From NCBI GenBank assembly GCA_013360685.1, contig JABWBD010000023.1, positions 1-36,277 on the forward strand: DNA of 36,277 nt, written 5' to 3'. Each line of letters begins with the position of its first letter. Positions within the stretch are counted from its first letter, which is position 1. A model generated the notes under the pieces. The model saw only the letters and a program-made list of their open reading frames with translations. It did no database searches and had not been told where the DNA came from. This document shows positions 8,757 through 17,450 of the stretch, piece by piece. The position numbers and the translations under genes are program-made. This stretch comes from Pirellulales bacterium (lineage in GTDB: Bacteria > Planctomycetota > Planctomycetia > Pirellulales > Thermoguttaceae).

Positions 8757-10019
8757 ATGGCTCCCAACGAGGCCCTGATCGCTCTGGCCGCCTTCCTGTT
8801 TCTGGTTGCTGCCGCGGCAATCTGGGTGCGGGCGCGGTCCTCCGCCAACGGCAGAGCTTCCGGCCGGTTGGCGGACGCCGCGAAGGCAGCCGGCTGGGTG
8901 CTCTTCCTGGTGGCCGTCTTCGGGATCGTAGGGCTGTTGACGCAGGCATTCTTCATTCTGGCGTGGATCATTACGCTCGTGGTGCTCTTCTCGCTCTTGC
9001 TGCGCTACCGGGGCATGGAGCGGCGATCGCTGCTGTGGACCTTGATGGTGGCGGCCGACCGCGGCATTCCCCTGGAGGCGGCGGCGCGGGCGTTCGCCGA
9101 AGAGCGGCACGACCACGTCGGCAGCCGGGCACTGGACCTGGCCGAATATCTCGAAGCCGGGCTGCCGCTGGGCCTGGCCCTGAAGCGGTCGCGGCTTTCT
9201 TTCCCGCCCGCCATCCTGCTGGCGGCCGAATTGGGACAACAGACGGGCGATCTCGGCGGTGCGCTCCGGCAAGCCATGGGGCAGACGGACGACTCAGAAG
9301 TCCTCTTGCGATCCGCGGCCGAGAGACTTTTCTACGTGCTCTTCCTGGTGCTCTACGGGATGCTCATGTGCACGTTTCTCCTGCTGAAGATCGTTCCCAT
9401 TTTCGAGAAGATCTTCAGTGATTTCGGCGCGCAGCTTCCGGCGGTTACACGGTGGTTCGTCGGGACTTCAGACTTCTTGGACCAGGCGTGGCCACTTGCA
9501 CTGCTCCTGGTGCTCTTGTTCGTCCTCGTGATGGTGCGGAGCCTTTCCTTCTACACGGGCTACTCGTCGCATTATCTGCCGGGAGTGAGTTTCTTCTGGG
9601 GCCGGGCGGACCGGGGCGTCATCCTGCGTTGGCTGGCCGTGGCCGTGCGGCAAAACCGTCCGCTGGCCGACATGATGCGGCTTCTGGCCGGATATCTCCA
9701 CCGGCGGGGACTCCGCAGCCGACTGGAGCGGGCCGCGCGGCGGATCGAACAGGGCGCCGACTGGACCGACTCCCTGCGCCGGACCGGCTTGATCCACAAG
9801 GCCGAAGCGGCCCTGTTCGAATCGGCCGAACGCACCGGCAACCTGGCTTGGGCGTTGGAGGAAATGGCCGCGAGCTCCGCGCGGCGATCGGTCTACCGGC
9901 TCCGCGCCGCGATCAATGTCGTTTTCCCGGCAGTGGTCCTGCTGGCAGGCGCCGCCGTGCTGTTTGTCGCCTTGGCTATTTTGCTGCCCCTGTACCGCTT
10001 GATCATTAACCTGACATGA
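8757..10019 (+). CDS. GspF-family protein, third tandem paralogue
   Basis: A 420-residue membrane protein with an unusual N-terminus of two hydrophobic helices (about 5-24 and 40-72) in place of the GspF cytoplasmic domain. Two T2SF-like domains follow, around 85-190 (SLLWTLMVAADRGIPLE) and 288-395 (ILRWLAVAVRQNRPLAD), with membrane segments after each and a family-typical end (ILLPLYRLIINLT). FEKIFSDFGAQLPAVT near 215 nearly repeats FEQIFSDFGARLPAIT in the preceding gene, so the two are paralogues. AGGATGG precedes ATG 8757. Its stop overlaps the next gene's start (ATGA), so they are translationally coupled. It may be a specialised platform partner rather than a redundant copy (inference). 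Confidence 0.85.
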   Translation: MAPNEALIALAAFLFLVAAAAIWVRARSSANGRASGRLADAAKAAGWVLFLVAVFGIVGLLTQAFFILAWIITLVVLFSLLLRYRGMERRSLLWTLMVAADRGIPLEAAARAFAEERHDHVGSRALDLAEYLEAGLPLGLALKRSRLSFPPAILLAAELGQQTGDLGGALRQAMGQTDDSEVLLRSAAERLFYVLFLVLYGMLMCTFLLLKIVPIFEKIFSDFGAQLPAVTRWFVGTSDFLDQAWPLALLLVLLFVLVMVRSLSFYTGYSSHYLPGVSFFWGRADRGVILRWLAVAVRQNRPLADMMRLLAGYLHRRGLRSRLERAARRIEQGADWTDSLRRTGLIHKAEAALFESAERTGNLAWALEEMAASSARRSVYRLRAAINVVFPAVVLLAGAAVLFVALAILLPLYRLIINLT

Positions 10020-10426
10020 AGACGATGAACCATCCCGCGGGTTTTATCCTCAAAGAGTCGATCATGGCCGTGGCCCTGGCCTCGGCGGCCGTGGTCGGCG
10101 TCGCGCAGCTCCTCGCCACGGCCGCCGGCCAGCGGCGGTGGGCCAACCAGGAGACGGTGGCCATCCAAGAGGCGGGCAACTTGATGGAGGACTTCGTTTC
10201 GAGGCCCTGGGAGGAAACCTCGGCCCAGCGCCTGGCCTCGGCCGAACTGTCGCGAGAGTGCCGCCGATGCCTGCCGGGCGCGAAGCTCCAGGTCGATGTT
10301 TCCGACGAGGACGACCGGACCCGGCAGATCCGCCTCCGGATCCAGTGGCAACGCCCGTCGGGCGAACCGGGCGAACCGGTCCGGCTGGTCGGCTGGAAAT
10401 CCCCAGACGCGGAGGGCTCGCCATGA
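10016..10426 (+). CDS. PilV/GspI-like pseudopilin
   Basis: A 136-residue protein with a class III signal at residues 1-30: PAGFILKESIMAVALAS, cleaved after Gly9, with Glu at mature position 5, followed by a hydrophobic helix. The length, the short globular domain and the place directly before a second prepilin suggest a minor pseudopilin of the GspI/PilV type. The ATG overlaps the GspF stop (ATGA). The residues before Glu (GFILKE) differ from the usual GFTLLE, so automated prepilin models might score it poorly. It probably sits in the tip complex of the pseudopilus. Confidence 0.78.
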   Translation: MKTMNHPAGFILKESIMAVALASAAVVGVAQLLATAAGQRRWANQETVAIQEAGNLMEDFVSRPWEETSAQRLASAELSRECRRCLPGAKLQVDVSDEDDRTRQIRLRIQWQRPSGEPGEPVRLVGWKSPDAEGSP

Positions 10427-10950
10427 GACACCGCAAGGGTTTTTCGCTCATCGAATGCGTGGTCGCCTTTAGCCTGATCGCAACCACGTTTGCCATGGTC
10501 ATGGCGGCCATGCACGGGATGGCCCGCTTGAACCAGCGGGTCCGCGAGGATCTCGAGAAAGAGCTTGCGCTCGGGAGGTTTGCGGCCCAATTCCGGTGCG
10601 ACGCACACGAAGCCCTTTCCTGCGAACTTGAAGACACCGGAAAAAAACCGGCGGCGGGCGTTCTCCGGTTGACGCTCTCCGGCGAGCGCTCGGTCCGCTA
10701 CGCGCTCGGCCCCCGGCGGATCGAGCGGGTCGTCCGCAGCGGCGATCGGATTCAGCGCCGCGAGAGGTACAGCCTGCCCGCGTCGTATGTACCGGCCTGG
10801 AAAGTGGATCGGGAACGCCCGTTAGCGCGAGCCTCGCTCGTGATGGAGCCGGAAACCGCCGGGGTGCAGAGCCCGTTGCGTTTCGAGCCCCTTCGCGTCG
10901 ACGCGGCCGTCGGACTGCTCCGCGCCGCGTCGCGATCGTCCAAGCCATGA
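10423..10950 (+). CDS. GspJ-like pseudopilin
   Basis: A 175-residue protein beginning MRHRKGFSLIECVVAFSLI, a prepilin signal cleaved after Gly6 with Glu at mature position 5. Position 10423 is the right start: GGAGG lies 8 bases upstream, the ATG overlaps the previous stop (ATGA), and the signal is then N-terminal; a longer in-frame reading to 10138 runs through the previous gene. The beta-rich, Arg-rich C-terminal domain fits a GspJ-type minor pseudopilin by position and size, but sequence alone does not prove the subtype. Confidence 0.78.
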   Translation: MRHRKGFSLIECVVAFSLIATTFAMVMAAMHGMARLNQRVREDLEKELALGRFAAQFRCDAHEALSCELEDTGKKPAAGVLRLTLSGERSVRYALGPRRIERVVRSGDRIQRRERYSLPASYVPAWKVDRERPLARASLVMEPETAGVQSPLRFEPLRVDAAVGLLRAASRSSKP

Positions 10951-11109
10951 GGTGAGTCCAATGGTCCCATGCTTTCGAACCGAACAGGCGCGGCTCTCGT
11001 CGTTGAACCGCAAGCCGCAGAAGGCTGCTGAAAAAGCCGCATTCCCATTTAGGCGGGAAGCTCCGTGGCCCGGACTCTTCCGTTCTTGGGTGCCAGCCTC
11101 GGCGTTTTC

Positions 11110-11175
11110 TGTAGGACGGCCTTCCCAGGCCGTCGAGATCGCGGGAAAAAGACGGCCTGGGAAGGCCGTCCTACA
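11110..11175. repeat. perfect 25-bp inverted repeat
   Basis: Arms at 11110-11134 and 11151-11175 are exact reverse complements over 25 bases, with a 16-base loop. It belongs to the same kind of planctomycete palindromic repeat as 6219-6275 but differs in sequence (core gacggccttcccaggccgtc). It lies in the operon just before the PilX-like coding region and inside an open frame that starts at GTG 10952, so it may be transcribed as a strong hairpin between the cistrons. Confidence 0.9.
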
Positions 11176-11182
11176 CCTCAAA

Positions 11183-11656
11183 ATGGAAGAGCCGCGGCCC
11201 GCTTTGCCTCGCGTCACCGGGTCACGGAGTGCCCCGGGTACTCGATTTCGGAAACCATGCCGGGGTGCGGTCCTGGCCATGGTGCTGGCAAGCCTGCTCG
11301 TCGTAAGCCTCTTGGGCCTGGCGCTGGTCCAGGCGGTTGTCGTGCACCAGCGCCAAATGCGTCTGTCCGGGCAGGAGCAGCAGTGCTTTTGGCTGGCGGA
11401 AGCGGGCGTCGGCCGCGCCGTCCAGCGGCTGGCCGTGTCGGACGACTATCGTGGCGAGCAGTGGAATGTGCCGGCGGACGTGTTTGGAAGAGCAGGAACG
11501 GGCGTCGTGGTGATCGAGGTGAGCCAGGCCGCGGATTCGAGCCGCGCCCGAAGGGTCCGAGTGGAAGCCCGCTTTCCCGACGATCCCGTCCGGCGAACGG
11601 TCTGCCGGCGCGAGTTTGAAATTTCTTGGGACCCGATAAGCGGCAAGAACGAATAG
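11183..11656 (+). CDS. PilX/GspK-like pilus assembly protein, start displaced by repeats
   Basis: About 157 residues. The recognisable part starts at [20 protein letters not shown], a hydrophobic N-helix typical of PilX/GspK minor pilins, which often lack the consensus prepilin Glu. [17 protein letters not shown] follows, matching the family's LAEAG motif. The start is uncertain: GTG 10952, ATG 10961 and ATG 11183 are all in frame. The first 30 or so residues after 11183 come from DNA (11196-11237) that closely matches a palindromic repeat at 36009-36050, so the original start has probably been overwritten. Position suggests the last minor pseudopilin of the operon. Confidence 0.68.
   Translation: MEEPRPALPRVTGSRSAPGTRFRKPCRGAVLAMVLASLLVVSLLGLALVQAVVVHQRQMRLSGQEQQCFWLAEAGVGRAVQRLAVSDDYRGEQWNVPADVFGRAGTGVVVIEVSQAADSSRARRVRVEARFPDDPVRRTVCRREFEISWDPISGKNE
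11196..11237. repeat. half copy of the palindromic repeat also found at 36009-36050
   Basis: These 42 bases match 36009-36050 without gaps at 36 of 42 positions (shared blocks include ggcccgcttt and cacggagtg). The 36 kb copy is part of a perfect 22-base inverted repeat; here only the inner left arm, loop and right arm survive. It forms coding sequence upstream of the PilX-like hydrophobic helix. Confidence 0.75.
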
Positions 11657-11700
11657 GTCCCATAAAGGCTTTAACAAGGACCAACCGCCCTCACCCCCCG

Positions 11701-11725
11701 CCCCTCTCCCGAAGCGGGAGAGGGG
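11701..11725. repeat. GC-rich hairpin after the pseudopilin operon
   Basis: Eleven-base arms cccctctcccg (11701-11711) and its complement (11715-11725) around a 3-base loop, 45 bases after the PilX-like stop. The preceding C-rich stretch (11688-11704) is part of the same motif, which I recall as widespread in several phyla. With no T-run it is not a classical terminator but could stall or protect transcripts. Confidence 0.65.
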
Positions 11726-11795
11726 AGTCGAGTTAGGGCTTCCTAGCACCTATAAGACCCATCGACCCAAGCCACTGCATCCCAGGAGGATCGTC

Positions 11796-12650
11796 ATGAA
11801 ACGCAGAATGTCCACAGGATTTACCCTGGTCGAGTTGCTTGTCGTGATTGCGATCATCGGAATTTTGATCGCGATGTTGCTGCCCGCGGTCCAGGCGGCC
11901 CGCGAGGCGGCGCGCCGCGCGAGCTGCGTGAATAACCTCACCCAGCTCATCCTGGCCGTGCACAACTACAACATGGCCCACCGTGTTTACCCGCCGGGCA
12001 CGGTCAACCCCACGGGGCCGATCGAAAATATTCCCCGGGGATACCACCACAACTGGATCTCGCAAGCACTGCCCTATCTCGAACAATTCAACGCGTATCG
12101 CCACATGAATTTCGGGGCAAGCGTTTACGACGCCAGCAACCAGCGCGTGCGGCAGGTCAGCATCTCGACGCTTCGCTGCCCATCCAGTCCCGCGGTCGCT
12201 CGAGAAATCGGCTTCACGAACTACGCGGGTTGTCACCATCACCTCGAAGAGCCGATCGACGCCGGAAACCACGGGGTCTTCTTCCTCAACAGCGCCGTCC
12301 ACGATGAGGACATCACCGACGGCGCCTCGCAGACGCTCTTTCTCGGCGAGAAACTCGTCGACGAGGACGAAACCCTCGGCTGGGCGTCGGGAACGCGGGC
12401 AACCCTTCGCAACACGGGGACGAACATCAATGCGGCACGAGACCGCAACCGTCCTCGCGGGGCGCCGGAACCGCCGGCGGCCGAGCCCGGCCCCCTCTTC
12501 GTCGGCGGCTTCGCCAGCCATCACCCGGGCGGAGCCAACTTCGCGCTGGGTGATGGAAGCATCCGGTTCCTCAGCGAGAGCATCGAGCGCGAGATTCTCC
12601 AGCAACTGGCCCAACGCTCCGACGGCGAACTGCTGATGAGCGACTTCTGA
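11796..12650 (+). CDS. DUF1559 protein with prepilin-type N-terminus, second copy
   Basis: A 284-residue DUF1559 protein. The signal [19 protein letters not shown] is cleaved after Gly8, with Glu at mature position 5, and continues into the family hallmark [18 protein letters not shown]. The C-terminus carries the expected [19 protein letters not shown] signature near 252-270. ATG 11796 has a strong AGGAGG 7 bases upstream. It lies 139 bases after the pseudopilin operon, past a hairpin, so it probably has its own promoter. It might be a substrate of the upstream GspF/pseudopilin machine, but DUF1559 genes are scattered genome-wide in planctomycetes, so proximity is weak evidence. Confidence 0.93.
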   Translation: MKRRMSTGFTLVELLVVIAIIGILIAMLLPAVQAAREAARRASCVNNLTQLILAVHNYNMAHRVYPPGTVNPTGPIENIPRGYHHNWISQALPYLEQFNAYRHMNFGASVYDASNQRVRQVSISTLRCPSSPAVAREIGFTNYAGCHHHLEEPIDAGNHGVFFLNSAVHDEDITDGASQTLFLGEKLVDEDETLGWASGTRATLRNTGTNINAARDRNRPRGAPEPPAAEPGPLFVGGFASHHPGGANFALGDGSIRFLSESIEREILQQLAQRSDGELLMSDF

Positions 12651-12663
12651 GACGCCCGTCGGG

Positions 12664-12701
12664 AGCCCTCTTTTTTCCGTGTCGGCGGCGAAGGGTCGAG
12701 A
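12664..12701. repeat. dispersed repeat, copy A (matches 26866-26900)
   Basis: The segment agccct, a T-run, then gtcggcggcgaagggtcgag matches 26866-26900 with one substitution in the tail (cggcg versus cggcc) and small T-run length differences. Both copies lie just after the end of a gene on the plus strand. Copy B contains a convincing terminator; here the left stem is not preserved. Confidence 0.65.
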
Positions 12702-12713
12702 AAGGACGCCCGC

Positions 12714-12851
12714 TTGGCGCGGCTGCCGCCGCACCAGCAACCTCACCACACGCCCACCGGGCGCGTGCACATCCTGGAAATCCGCGCGGCACAGGGTTGG
12801 TCCCTCGAACAGACGGCTCGCGAGTTCCTGGTCGCCGCGGCTACCAAAGGA
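12714..12851 (+). pseudogene. remnant of a transposase/integrase helix-turn-helix domain
   Basis: The frame translates to HTPTGRVHILEIRAAQGW followed by SLEQTAREFLVAAAT. This resembles the N-terminal HTH of an IS3/integrase-core-type family common in planctomycetes (typically ..ILELKAARGWSLAQTARAFLV..). After about residue 45 the similarity stops and no DDE catalytic region follows, so this is a truncated remnant. Identification is from memory of the family. Confidence 0.45.
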
Positions 12852-12921
12852 CGAACAGGAGTCAGAGACGGAATCGACCGAAGAGCAGCAGCAAGATGCA
12901 GGTTACGGGTACAGTCTCCTG

Positions 12922-13170
12922 ATGAGTTGGGATCAGATACCCGGCACGCGATCCGATGACACGGTTGACGCGGAGCAATTGCTTCGGTGGCTCGATTCCG
13001 CCCGCTCCCTGTGCCGCGAGTCGGGGCATCTTGAGATTGCCGACTTGATGATCGGCGAAATGAAACGTCAGCTTCGATCCGGGCGAGAGGGAATGTCCAC
13101 TTCGCAATTGGCCATTTCCTGTCTGGTCTTTGCCCCGGTGATTTACATCCCGTTGCAGCCCGAACGGTAA
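12922..13170 (+). pseudogene. short ORF, probable C-terminal remnant of a larger hypothetical protein
   Basis: An 82-residue frame starting MSWDQIPGTRSDDTVDAEQL and containing WLDSARSLCRESGHLEIAD and LMIGEM. This pattern (WD-IPGT, then a helix ending in a conserved IGE) reminds me of the C-terminal part of long uncharacterised bacterial proteins in which IPG--DG-VD precedes such a helix. No good ribosome-binding site precedes ATG 12922, and the frame upstream looks like junk joined to the transposase remnant. I read it as a decayed fragment. Confidence 0.35.
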
Positions 13171-13274
13171 GTGAGGTCCGCACAAAACCCGCCCTCGCTG
13201 ACGATTTGGGTTGCTGTCATCCGACTTATAGGGGGGGAATAGTTGTGGTGAACCGTCCGGGTTTGCTGGATAGC

Positions 13275-13296
13275 GCAGTTCACAACTGCTGTTTTT
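13275..13296 (+). terminator. possible intrinsic terminator or repeat hairpin
   Basis: A 6-base stem gcagtt/aactgc (13275-13280 and 13284-13289), loop cac, then tgttttt. The stem is short and A/T-rich at its tip, so a terminator role is uncertain. No gene clearly ends here, and the motif could be another palindromic repeat. Confidence 0.3.
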
Positions 13297-13483
13297 CGAT
13301 GTGGCATTCGATGCATTGTCGATGGGGGGTTGACCCCGTCTGAAGTATGCAAGACCGACGGGCGGCGGGAAATCGGTTCGCTACTTTCCGGGACCGGCTT
13401 TGTGGGTAAAATTGGCATCAACTGGAAGACAGGGGATGATTCTGGTTTCCCACCTTCGCCTTGACCCGGGAGGCGCACCAGGA

Positions 13484-13507
13484 CGGCAGCGGCTCAAGCC
13501 GCTGCCG
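13484..13507. repeat. hairpin repeat cggcagcggc
   Basis: Perfect 10-base arms (13484-13493 and 13498-13507) with loop tcaa, about 75 bases before the actA start. There is no T-run. It would form in the 5' leader if transcription starts upstream, and otherwise is another dispersed palindrome. Confidence 0.65.
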
Positions 13508-13582
13508 CTCGGTGCTGGCTGGTCAAGCCCCCTTTGATTTCAAGCATCTTCTGATGGACTGAGCAGGCGACGAACGATTGTC

Positions 13583-14233
13583 ATGGGTGGATCTGTTTTT
13601 CCGCAGTGGATTGACCGCGCGCGGCCGTTGTTCGGCGTGGTGCTGGCGATCGTGCCGGTCTATCTCATCGTGATGGCATACTACGGCGGTTCGCCGCAAA
13701 CGACCGACGTCGGGTACATGCCCGACCAGCCGGTGCCGTTCAGCCACGCCCTCCACGCCGGCGAACTGGGGATCGATTGCCGTTACTGCCACACGACGGT
13801 CGAAAAAGCCTCGTTCGCGGCGGTGCCGCCCACGAGCGTCTGCATGAATTGCCACGAGCGGATCGCCGCCGACACCGCGCTGCTCTTGCCGGTCCGCGAG
13901 AGCTGGGCCTCGGGCGAGCCGATTCCCTGGGTCAAGGTGCACGACCTGCCCGATTTCGCCTATTTCGACCACAGTGCCCATGTCTCGCGGGGCGTGGGCT
14001 GCCTGGAATGCCATGGCCGGATCGACAAGATGGACCAGGTCCGCCAGGTCGCAAGCCTCAGCATGAGCTGGTGCCTCGAGTGCCACCGCAACCCGGAAAA
14101 ACACCTCAGACCGGTCGAGTTCGTCACCGATCTGGACTGGAAGCCCAGCGAGGACCAGGCAATCCTCGGCAAGAGGCTTCGGCAGGAGAACAATATCAAC
14201 CCATCGACGGATTGCTCGACATGCCATCGGTGA
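13583..14233 (+). CDS. actA: ACIII subunit ActA, pentaheme cytochrome c
   Basis: A 216-residue protein with an N-terminal membrane helix (about 14-35) and five c-heme sites: CRYCH, CMNCH, CLECH, CLECH and CSTCH, the last at the C-terminus. This matches ActA, the pentaheme subunit of alternative complex III, which receives electrons from the ActB iron-sulfur domain and passes them towards cytochrome c or the oxidase on the outer face of the membrane. It is the first gene of the operon. The sequence around its stop codon is duplicated 81 bases downstream (see 14216-14325), so the spacer to actB is made of repeat DNA. No strong ribosome-binding site is visible before ATG 13583. Confidence 0.93.
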   Translation: MGGSVFPQWIDRARPLFGVVLAIVPVYLIVMAYYGGSPQTTDVGYMPDQPVPFSHALHAGELGIDCRYCHTTVEKASFAAVPPTSVCMNCHERIAADTALLLPVRESWASGEPIPWVKVHDLPDFAYFDHSAHVSRGVGCLECHGRIDKMDQVRQVASLSMSWCLECHRNPEKHLRPVEFVTDLDWKPSEDQAILGKRLRQENNINPSTDCSTCHR

Positions 14234-14325
14234 GGAGAGCCGAGGGTCGAGGGTCGAGAGCCCGAGAAGAAGAGAATACCAGAGGGATTGAGCGGTTCGA
14301 CATGCCATCGGTGAGGAGAGCCGAG
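14216..14325. repeat. 29-bp direct repeat duplicating the actA stop region, with ggtcgag heptads
   Basis: Bases 14216-14244 (tcgacatgccatcggtgagg and nine more), which include the end of actA, recur exactly at 14297-14325. Between them, and on to about 14352, are tandem imperfect copies of ggtcgag/gagctga heptads. A weaker third echo (gattgggcggttggatatgg, near 14368-14387) runs into the actB start, suggesting an 81-base unit amplified between the two genes. Confidence 0.85.
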
Positions 14326-14384
14326 AGCTGAGAGCTGAGAGTCGAGAGCCAGAGAGAAATCCCGCGGAGATTGGGCGGTTGGAT

Positions 14385-17300
14385 ATGGCAGATTCAGGGC
14401 GGCAGACGGAACGTGCAGAAAAGGCGGTGAGACACTGGCGGAGTCTCGCCGAGTTGGCCGATGCGCCCGAGTATCGCGCGTTCCTGGAGGCGGAGTTCCC
14501 CAGGGAGGCCGACCCCGGCGGCATCAGCCGCCGCCGCTGGCTGCAGTTGATGGGGGCGTCGCTGACGCTGGCAAGCGTCGGCGGAGGCTGCCGATGGGAA
14601 CAGGAAGAGATTCTGCCGATGGTCCGGCGGCCCGCGCACCGCGTGCCCGGCGAACCCCAGCGATTTGCCACCGCAATGGACCTCCGCGGGGCCGCTTTGG
14701 GACTGCTGGTAACCTCGGTCGACGGGCGGCCCATCAAGATCGAAGGCAATCCGGACCATCCCCAAAGCCGGGGCGCTACCGATGCCTTGGCCCAGGCTTC
14801 CATCCTCCAACTCTACGACCCGGACCGCAGCGGGAAGCTCGTGCAGGGGACGGCCGAGGGGGAAAGCGTCCAAACCTGGGACAAGTTTGTCGAATTCGCC
14901 AGCGGGCATTTCGGCCCGTTGCGGAAAGACGGCGGCCGCGCGTTCCGTGTCTTGGCGGAAACCACGAGTTCGCCGACGCTTGCGGCGATGCGATCGCGGC
15001 TGCTCGAAGCGTTTCCCGAGGCGAAGTGGTACGAGTACGAGCCGCTGTCGCGCGACAACGAGCGGGCGGGGACAAAGCTCGCTTTCGGAAAGGTCTACCG
15101 CCCGCACTACCATCTCGATCGGGCCAAGGTGATCGTTGCGATCGACGAGGATCTTTTCTGCGATCATCCGGCGGGCGTGCAATACGCGCGGGCATTTGCC
15201 GATGGCCGGACGGTGGTGAACGGGCAGATGAACCGGCTCTACGCAATCGAGTGCTGCTACACGCCGACCGGCGCCGCGGCCGATCACCGGTTGCCGCTGC
15301 GCGCCCAGGACATTGCCGTCTTCGTGGCCGCCCTCGAGCGCGAGATCACCGGCGGCAGCGGCAGCGCCCACGGCAAAGACGGTGAAAGCGACGTGGGGCG
15401 GTTCGTCGTCGCGTTGGCCAAGGATCTGAAGGCCCGCCGCGGCGAGACGGTGGTGGCCGTCGGGCCGCGCCAGCCGGCCGAGGTCCATGCCGCGGCGCAC
15501 CGGATCAATGCGGCGCTGGGCAACATCGGGAATGGAGTCGTCTACTTCCCCGAACCCGACGCCGATCGCATGCCGCACCGCCAGGCCATCGCGGCGCTGG
15601 CTTCCGAGATGAACGCCGGCAAAGTCGAGACACTTCTGGTCCTGGGCGGCAATCCTGTTTACAATGCACCCGCCGACCTCGACTTTGCCGCGGCCTTGGG
15701 CAAAGTCCGGACGACCGTCCACTTGGGCCTCTACCGCGATGAGACCGCGCTGCTGGCCGATTGGCATCTGCCGCAGGCCCATTTCCTGGAATCCTGGGGC
15801 GATGCCCGCTCGTGGGACGGGACCTACAGCATCGTCCAACCGCTGATCGCGCCCCTTCTGGGAGGCAAGCCCGCGATCGAGCTGTTGGCGCTGGTCCTCG
15901 GCGATGAGAAATCCTCAGGGATGGAGTTGGTCCGGGCCACGTTCCAGCGGATCGCGGGCGCGCAGAACGCCCAGACACCATGGCGAGAAACGGTCCACGA
16001 CGGACTACTCCAAGGCAGCGGCTGGTCTCCGGAGAAGCCGGCGATCCAGGGCGCGGCGCCGCAAGCCGACCGCGCCGCGAGCCTGTCGGAACTGGTCTGG
16101 AAGCAGGGCCCTCTGGAAATCGTCTTTTGCGGCGACTCGTCCGTCTACGACGGGCGTTTTGCCAACAACGCCTGGCTCCAGGAGACGCCGGACCCGATCA
16201 CCAAACTCACCTGGGACAATGCGGCATGGATCAGCCCGGCCACGGCCGCCGCCCTGGGCGTCGAAAACGAAACGATGGTGCGGCTCAAGCTGGACGGCCG
16301 CGAACTGGTCATGCCGGCGTACATCCTGCCGGGGCAAGCGGCCGGTTCGGTGGCGGTCGGGCTGGGGTATGGTCGCTCCGCCGCCGGATTCGTGGGCGGC
16401 GACGCCCGGCGGAACATCCAGTCCATCGGGTTCGACACCTACCGCCTGCGGCCGTTGCAGGCGCAAGAGTTCGCAACGGGATTGGCCATCGAGCCGACCG
16501 GCGAGAAGTACCGCTTGGCGACGACCCAGGACCACCACGCCATCGACACCGTCGGCTTGAAGGCCCGCGCCGCGCGCGTCGGTGCCCTGGTCCGCTCGGC
16601 GTCGCTGGAGCACTACCAGGAGCATCCGGAATTCGCCAGGCACGCGGTCCATCATCCTCCGTTGATCTCGCTTTTCGACGAGCCGGAGTATCCGGGCCGC
16701 CGCTGGGGGATGTCGATCGATGTGTCGAAATGCATCGGCTGCAACGCGTGCGTGGTGGCGTGCCAGGCGGAAAACAATGTGCCGGTCGTCGGCAAGGAGC
16801 GCGTGCTCGAAGGCCGCGAGATGCACTGGATCCGCATCGATCGCTACTTCGTCGGGGAGCCCGATCGCGCTCAGGTCGACCACCAGGTGATGATCTGCCA
16901 GCACTGCGAGAACGCCCCGTGCGAGCAGGTCTGCCCCGTTGCCGCCACCGTGCACAGCAGCGAGGGACTCAACGATATGGTCTATAACCGTTGCGTGGGC
17001 ACCCGCTATTGCTCGAACAACTGCCCTTACAAGGTCCGGCGGTTCAACTTCTTCAACTACCACAAGAATCTGGACCGGCCGGGCGGAGCGCTGACCAAGA
17101 TGGTCTACAACCCCGACGTGACCGTCCGCAGCCGCGGGGTGATGGAGAAGTGCACCTACTGCGTGCAGCGGATCCAGGAGGTGAAGATCCGCGCGAAAAA
17201 CCAGCGGCGTGAGATTCGCGACGGCGAGATCAAGACCGCCTGCCAGCAGGCTTGCCCCAGCCAGGCCATCGTCTTCGGCGACCTCTCGGACAAATCGAGC

Positions 17301-17450
17301 CGGGTCGCCCGGGACCACGCGGCCGACCGCAGCTACGGCGTGCTGGCCGAATTGAACACCAAGCCGCGGACCGCCTACCTGGCCAAGATCCGCAATCCGA
17401 ACCCGGAGCTTGAAGACGCCCACCATGTCGACGATCACCCTGCCGGCTGA
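14385..17450 (+). CDS. actB: ACIII subunit ActB, molybdopterin-like plus 4Fe-4S ferredoxin domains
   Basis: A 1021-residue fusion typical of ActB. Residues 1-45 hold the WRSLAEL...FLEAEFP element of this family. A Tat-like segment [19 protein letters not shown] (about 49-67) follows, then a large molybdopterin-oxidoreductase-fold domain to about 740, which in ACIII carries no Mo cofactor. The C-terminal part has ferredoxin motifs: [14 protein letters not shown] near 783, [14 protein letters not shown] near 839, [14 protein letters not shown] near 870, CTYCVQR near 922 and CQQACP near 952, enough for four clusters. It takes electrons from quinol oxidised at the membrane subunits and passes them to ActA. 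ATG 14385 is preferred over TTG 14379. It overlaps actC by 26 bases. Confidence 0.94.
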   Translation: MADSGRQTERAEKAVRHWRSLAELADAPEYRAFLEAEFPREADPGGISRRRWLQLMGASLTLASVGGGCRWEQEEILPMVRRPAHRVPGEPQRFATAMDLRGAALGLLVTSVDGRPIKIEGNPDHPQSRGATDALAQASILQLYDPDRSGKLVQGTAEGESVQTWDKFVEFASGHFGPLRKDGGRAFRVLAETTSSPTLAAMRSRLLEAFPEAKWYEYEPLSRDNERAGTKLAFGKVYRPHYHLDRAKVIVAIDEDLFCDHPAGVQYARAFADGRTVVNGQMNRLYAIECCYTPTGAAADHRLPLRAQDIAVFVAALEREITGGSGSAHGKDGESDVGRFVVALAKDLKARRGETVVAVGPRQPAEVHAAAHRINAALGNIGNGVVYFPEPDADRMPHRQAIAALASEMNAGKVETLLVLGGNPVYNAPADLDFAAALGKVRTTVHLGLYRDETALLADWHLPQAHFLESWGDARSWDGTYSIVQPLIAPLLGGKPAIELLALVLGDEKSSGMELVRATFQRIAGAQNAQTPWRETVHDGLLQGSGWSPEKPAIQGAAPQADRAASLSELVWKQGPLEIVFCGDSSVYDGRFANNAWLQETPDPITKLTWDNAAWISPATAAALGVENETMVRLKLDGRELVMPAYILPGQAAGSVAVGLGYGRSAAGFVGGDARRNIQSIGFDTYRLRPLQAQEFATGLAIEPTGEKYRLATTQDHHAIDTVGLKARAARVGALVRSASLEHYQEHPEFARHAVHHPPLISLFDEPEYPGRRWGMSIDVSKCIGCNACVVACQAENNVPVVGKERVLEGREMHWIRIDRYFVGEPDRAQVDHQVMICQHCENAPCEQVCPVAATVHSSEGLNDMVYNRCVGTRYCSNNCPYKVRRFNFFNYHKNLDRPGGALTKMVYNPDVTVRSRGVMEKCTYCVQRIQEVKIRAKNQRREIRDGEIKTACQQACPSQAIVFGDLSDKSSRVARDHAADRSYGVLAELNTKPRTAYLAKIRNPNPELEDAHHVDDHPAG

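Larger units (their letters stand above)
13171..13582. other. intergenic region upstream of the act operon
   Basis: About 410 bases that must hold the promoter of the respiratory operon. I see the hairpins at 13275-13296 and 13484-13507 but cannot assign -35/-10 boxes with confidence. No open frame here looks like a gene. Confidence 0.5.

Noticed and set aside
7140-9272. 710-residue minus-strand open frame opposite the GspF genes
   Set aside because: Antisense shadow: Gln/Arg/His-rich composition without motif, fully overlapped by three real membrane proteins.
14216-14352. possible CRISPR array in the actA-actB spacer
   Set aside because: Only two exact 29-base copies, spaced by heptad repeats rather than unique spacers, and one copy is part of the actA coding end; no cas genes.
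14385-16600. ActB as an active molybdenum oxidoreductase
   Set aside because: It has the complete act context and the ActB-type ferredoxin fusion; in ACIII this domain has no Mo cofactor.
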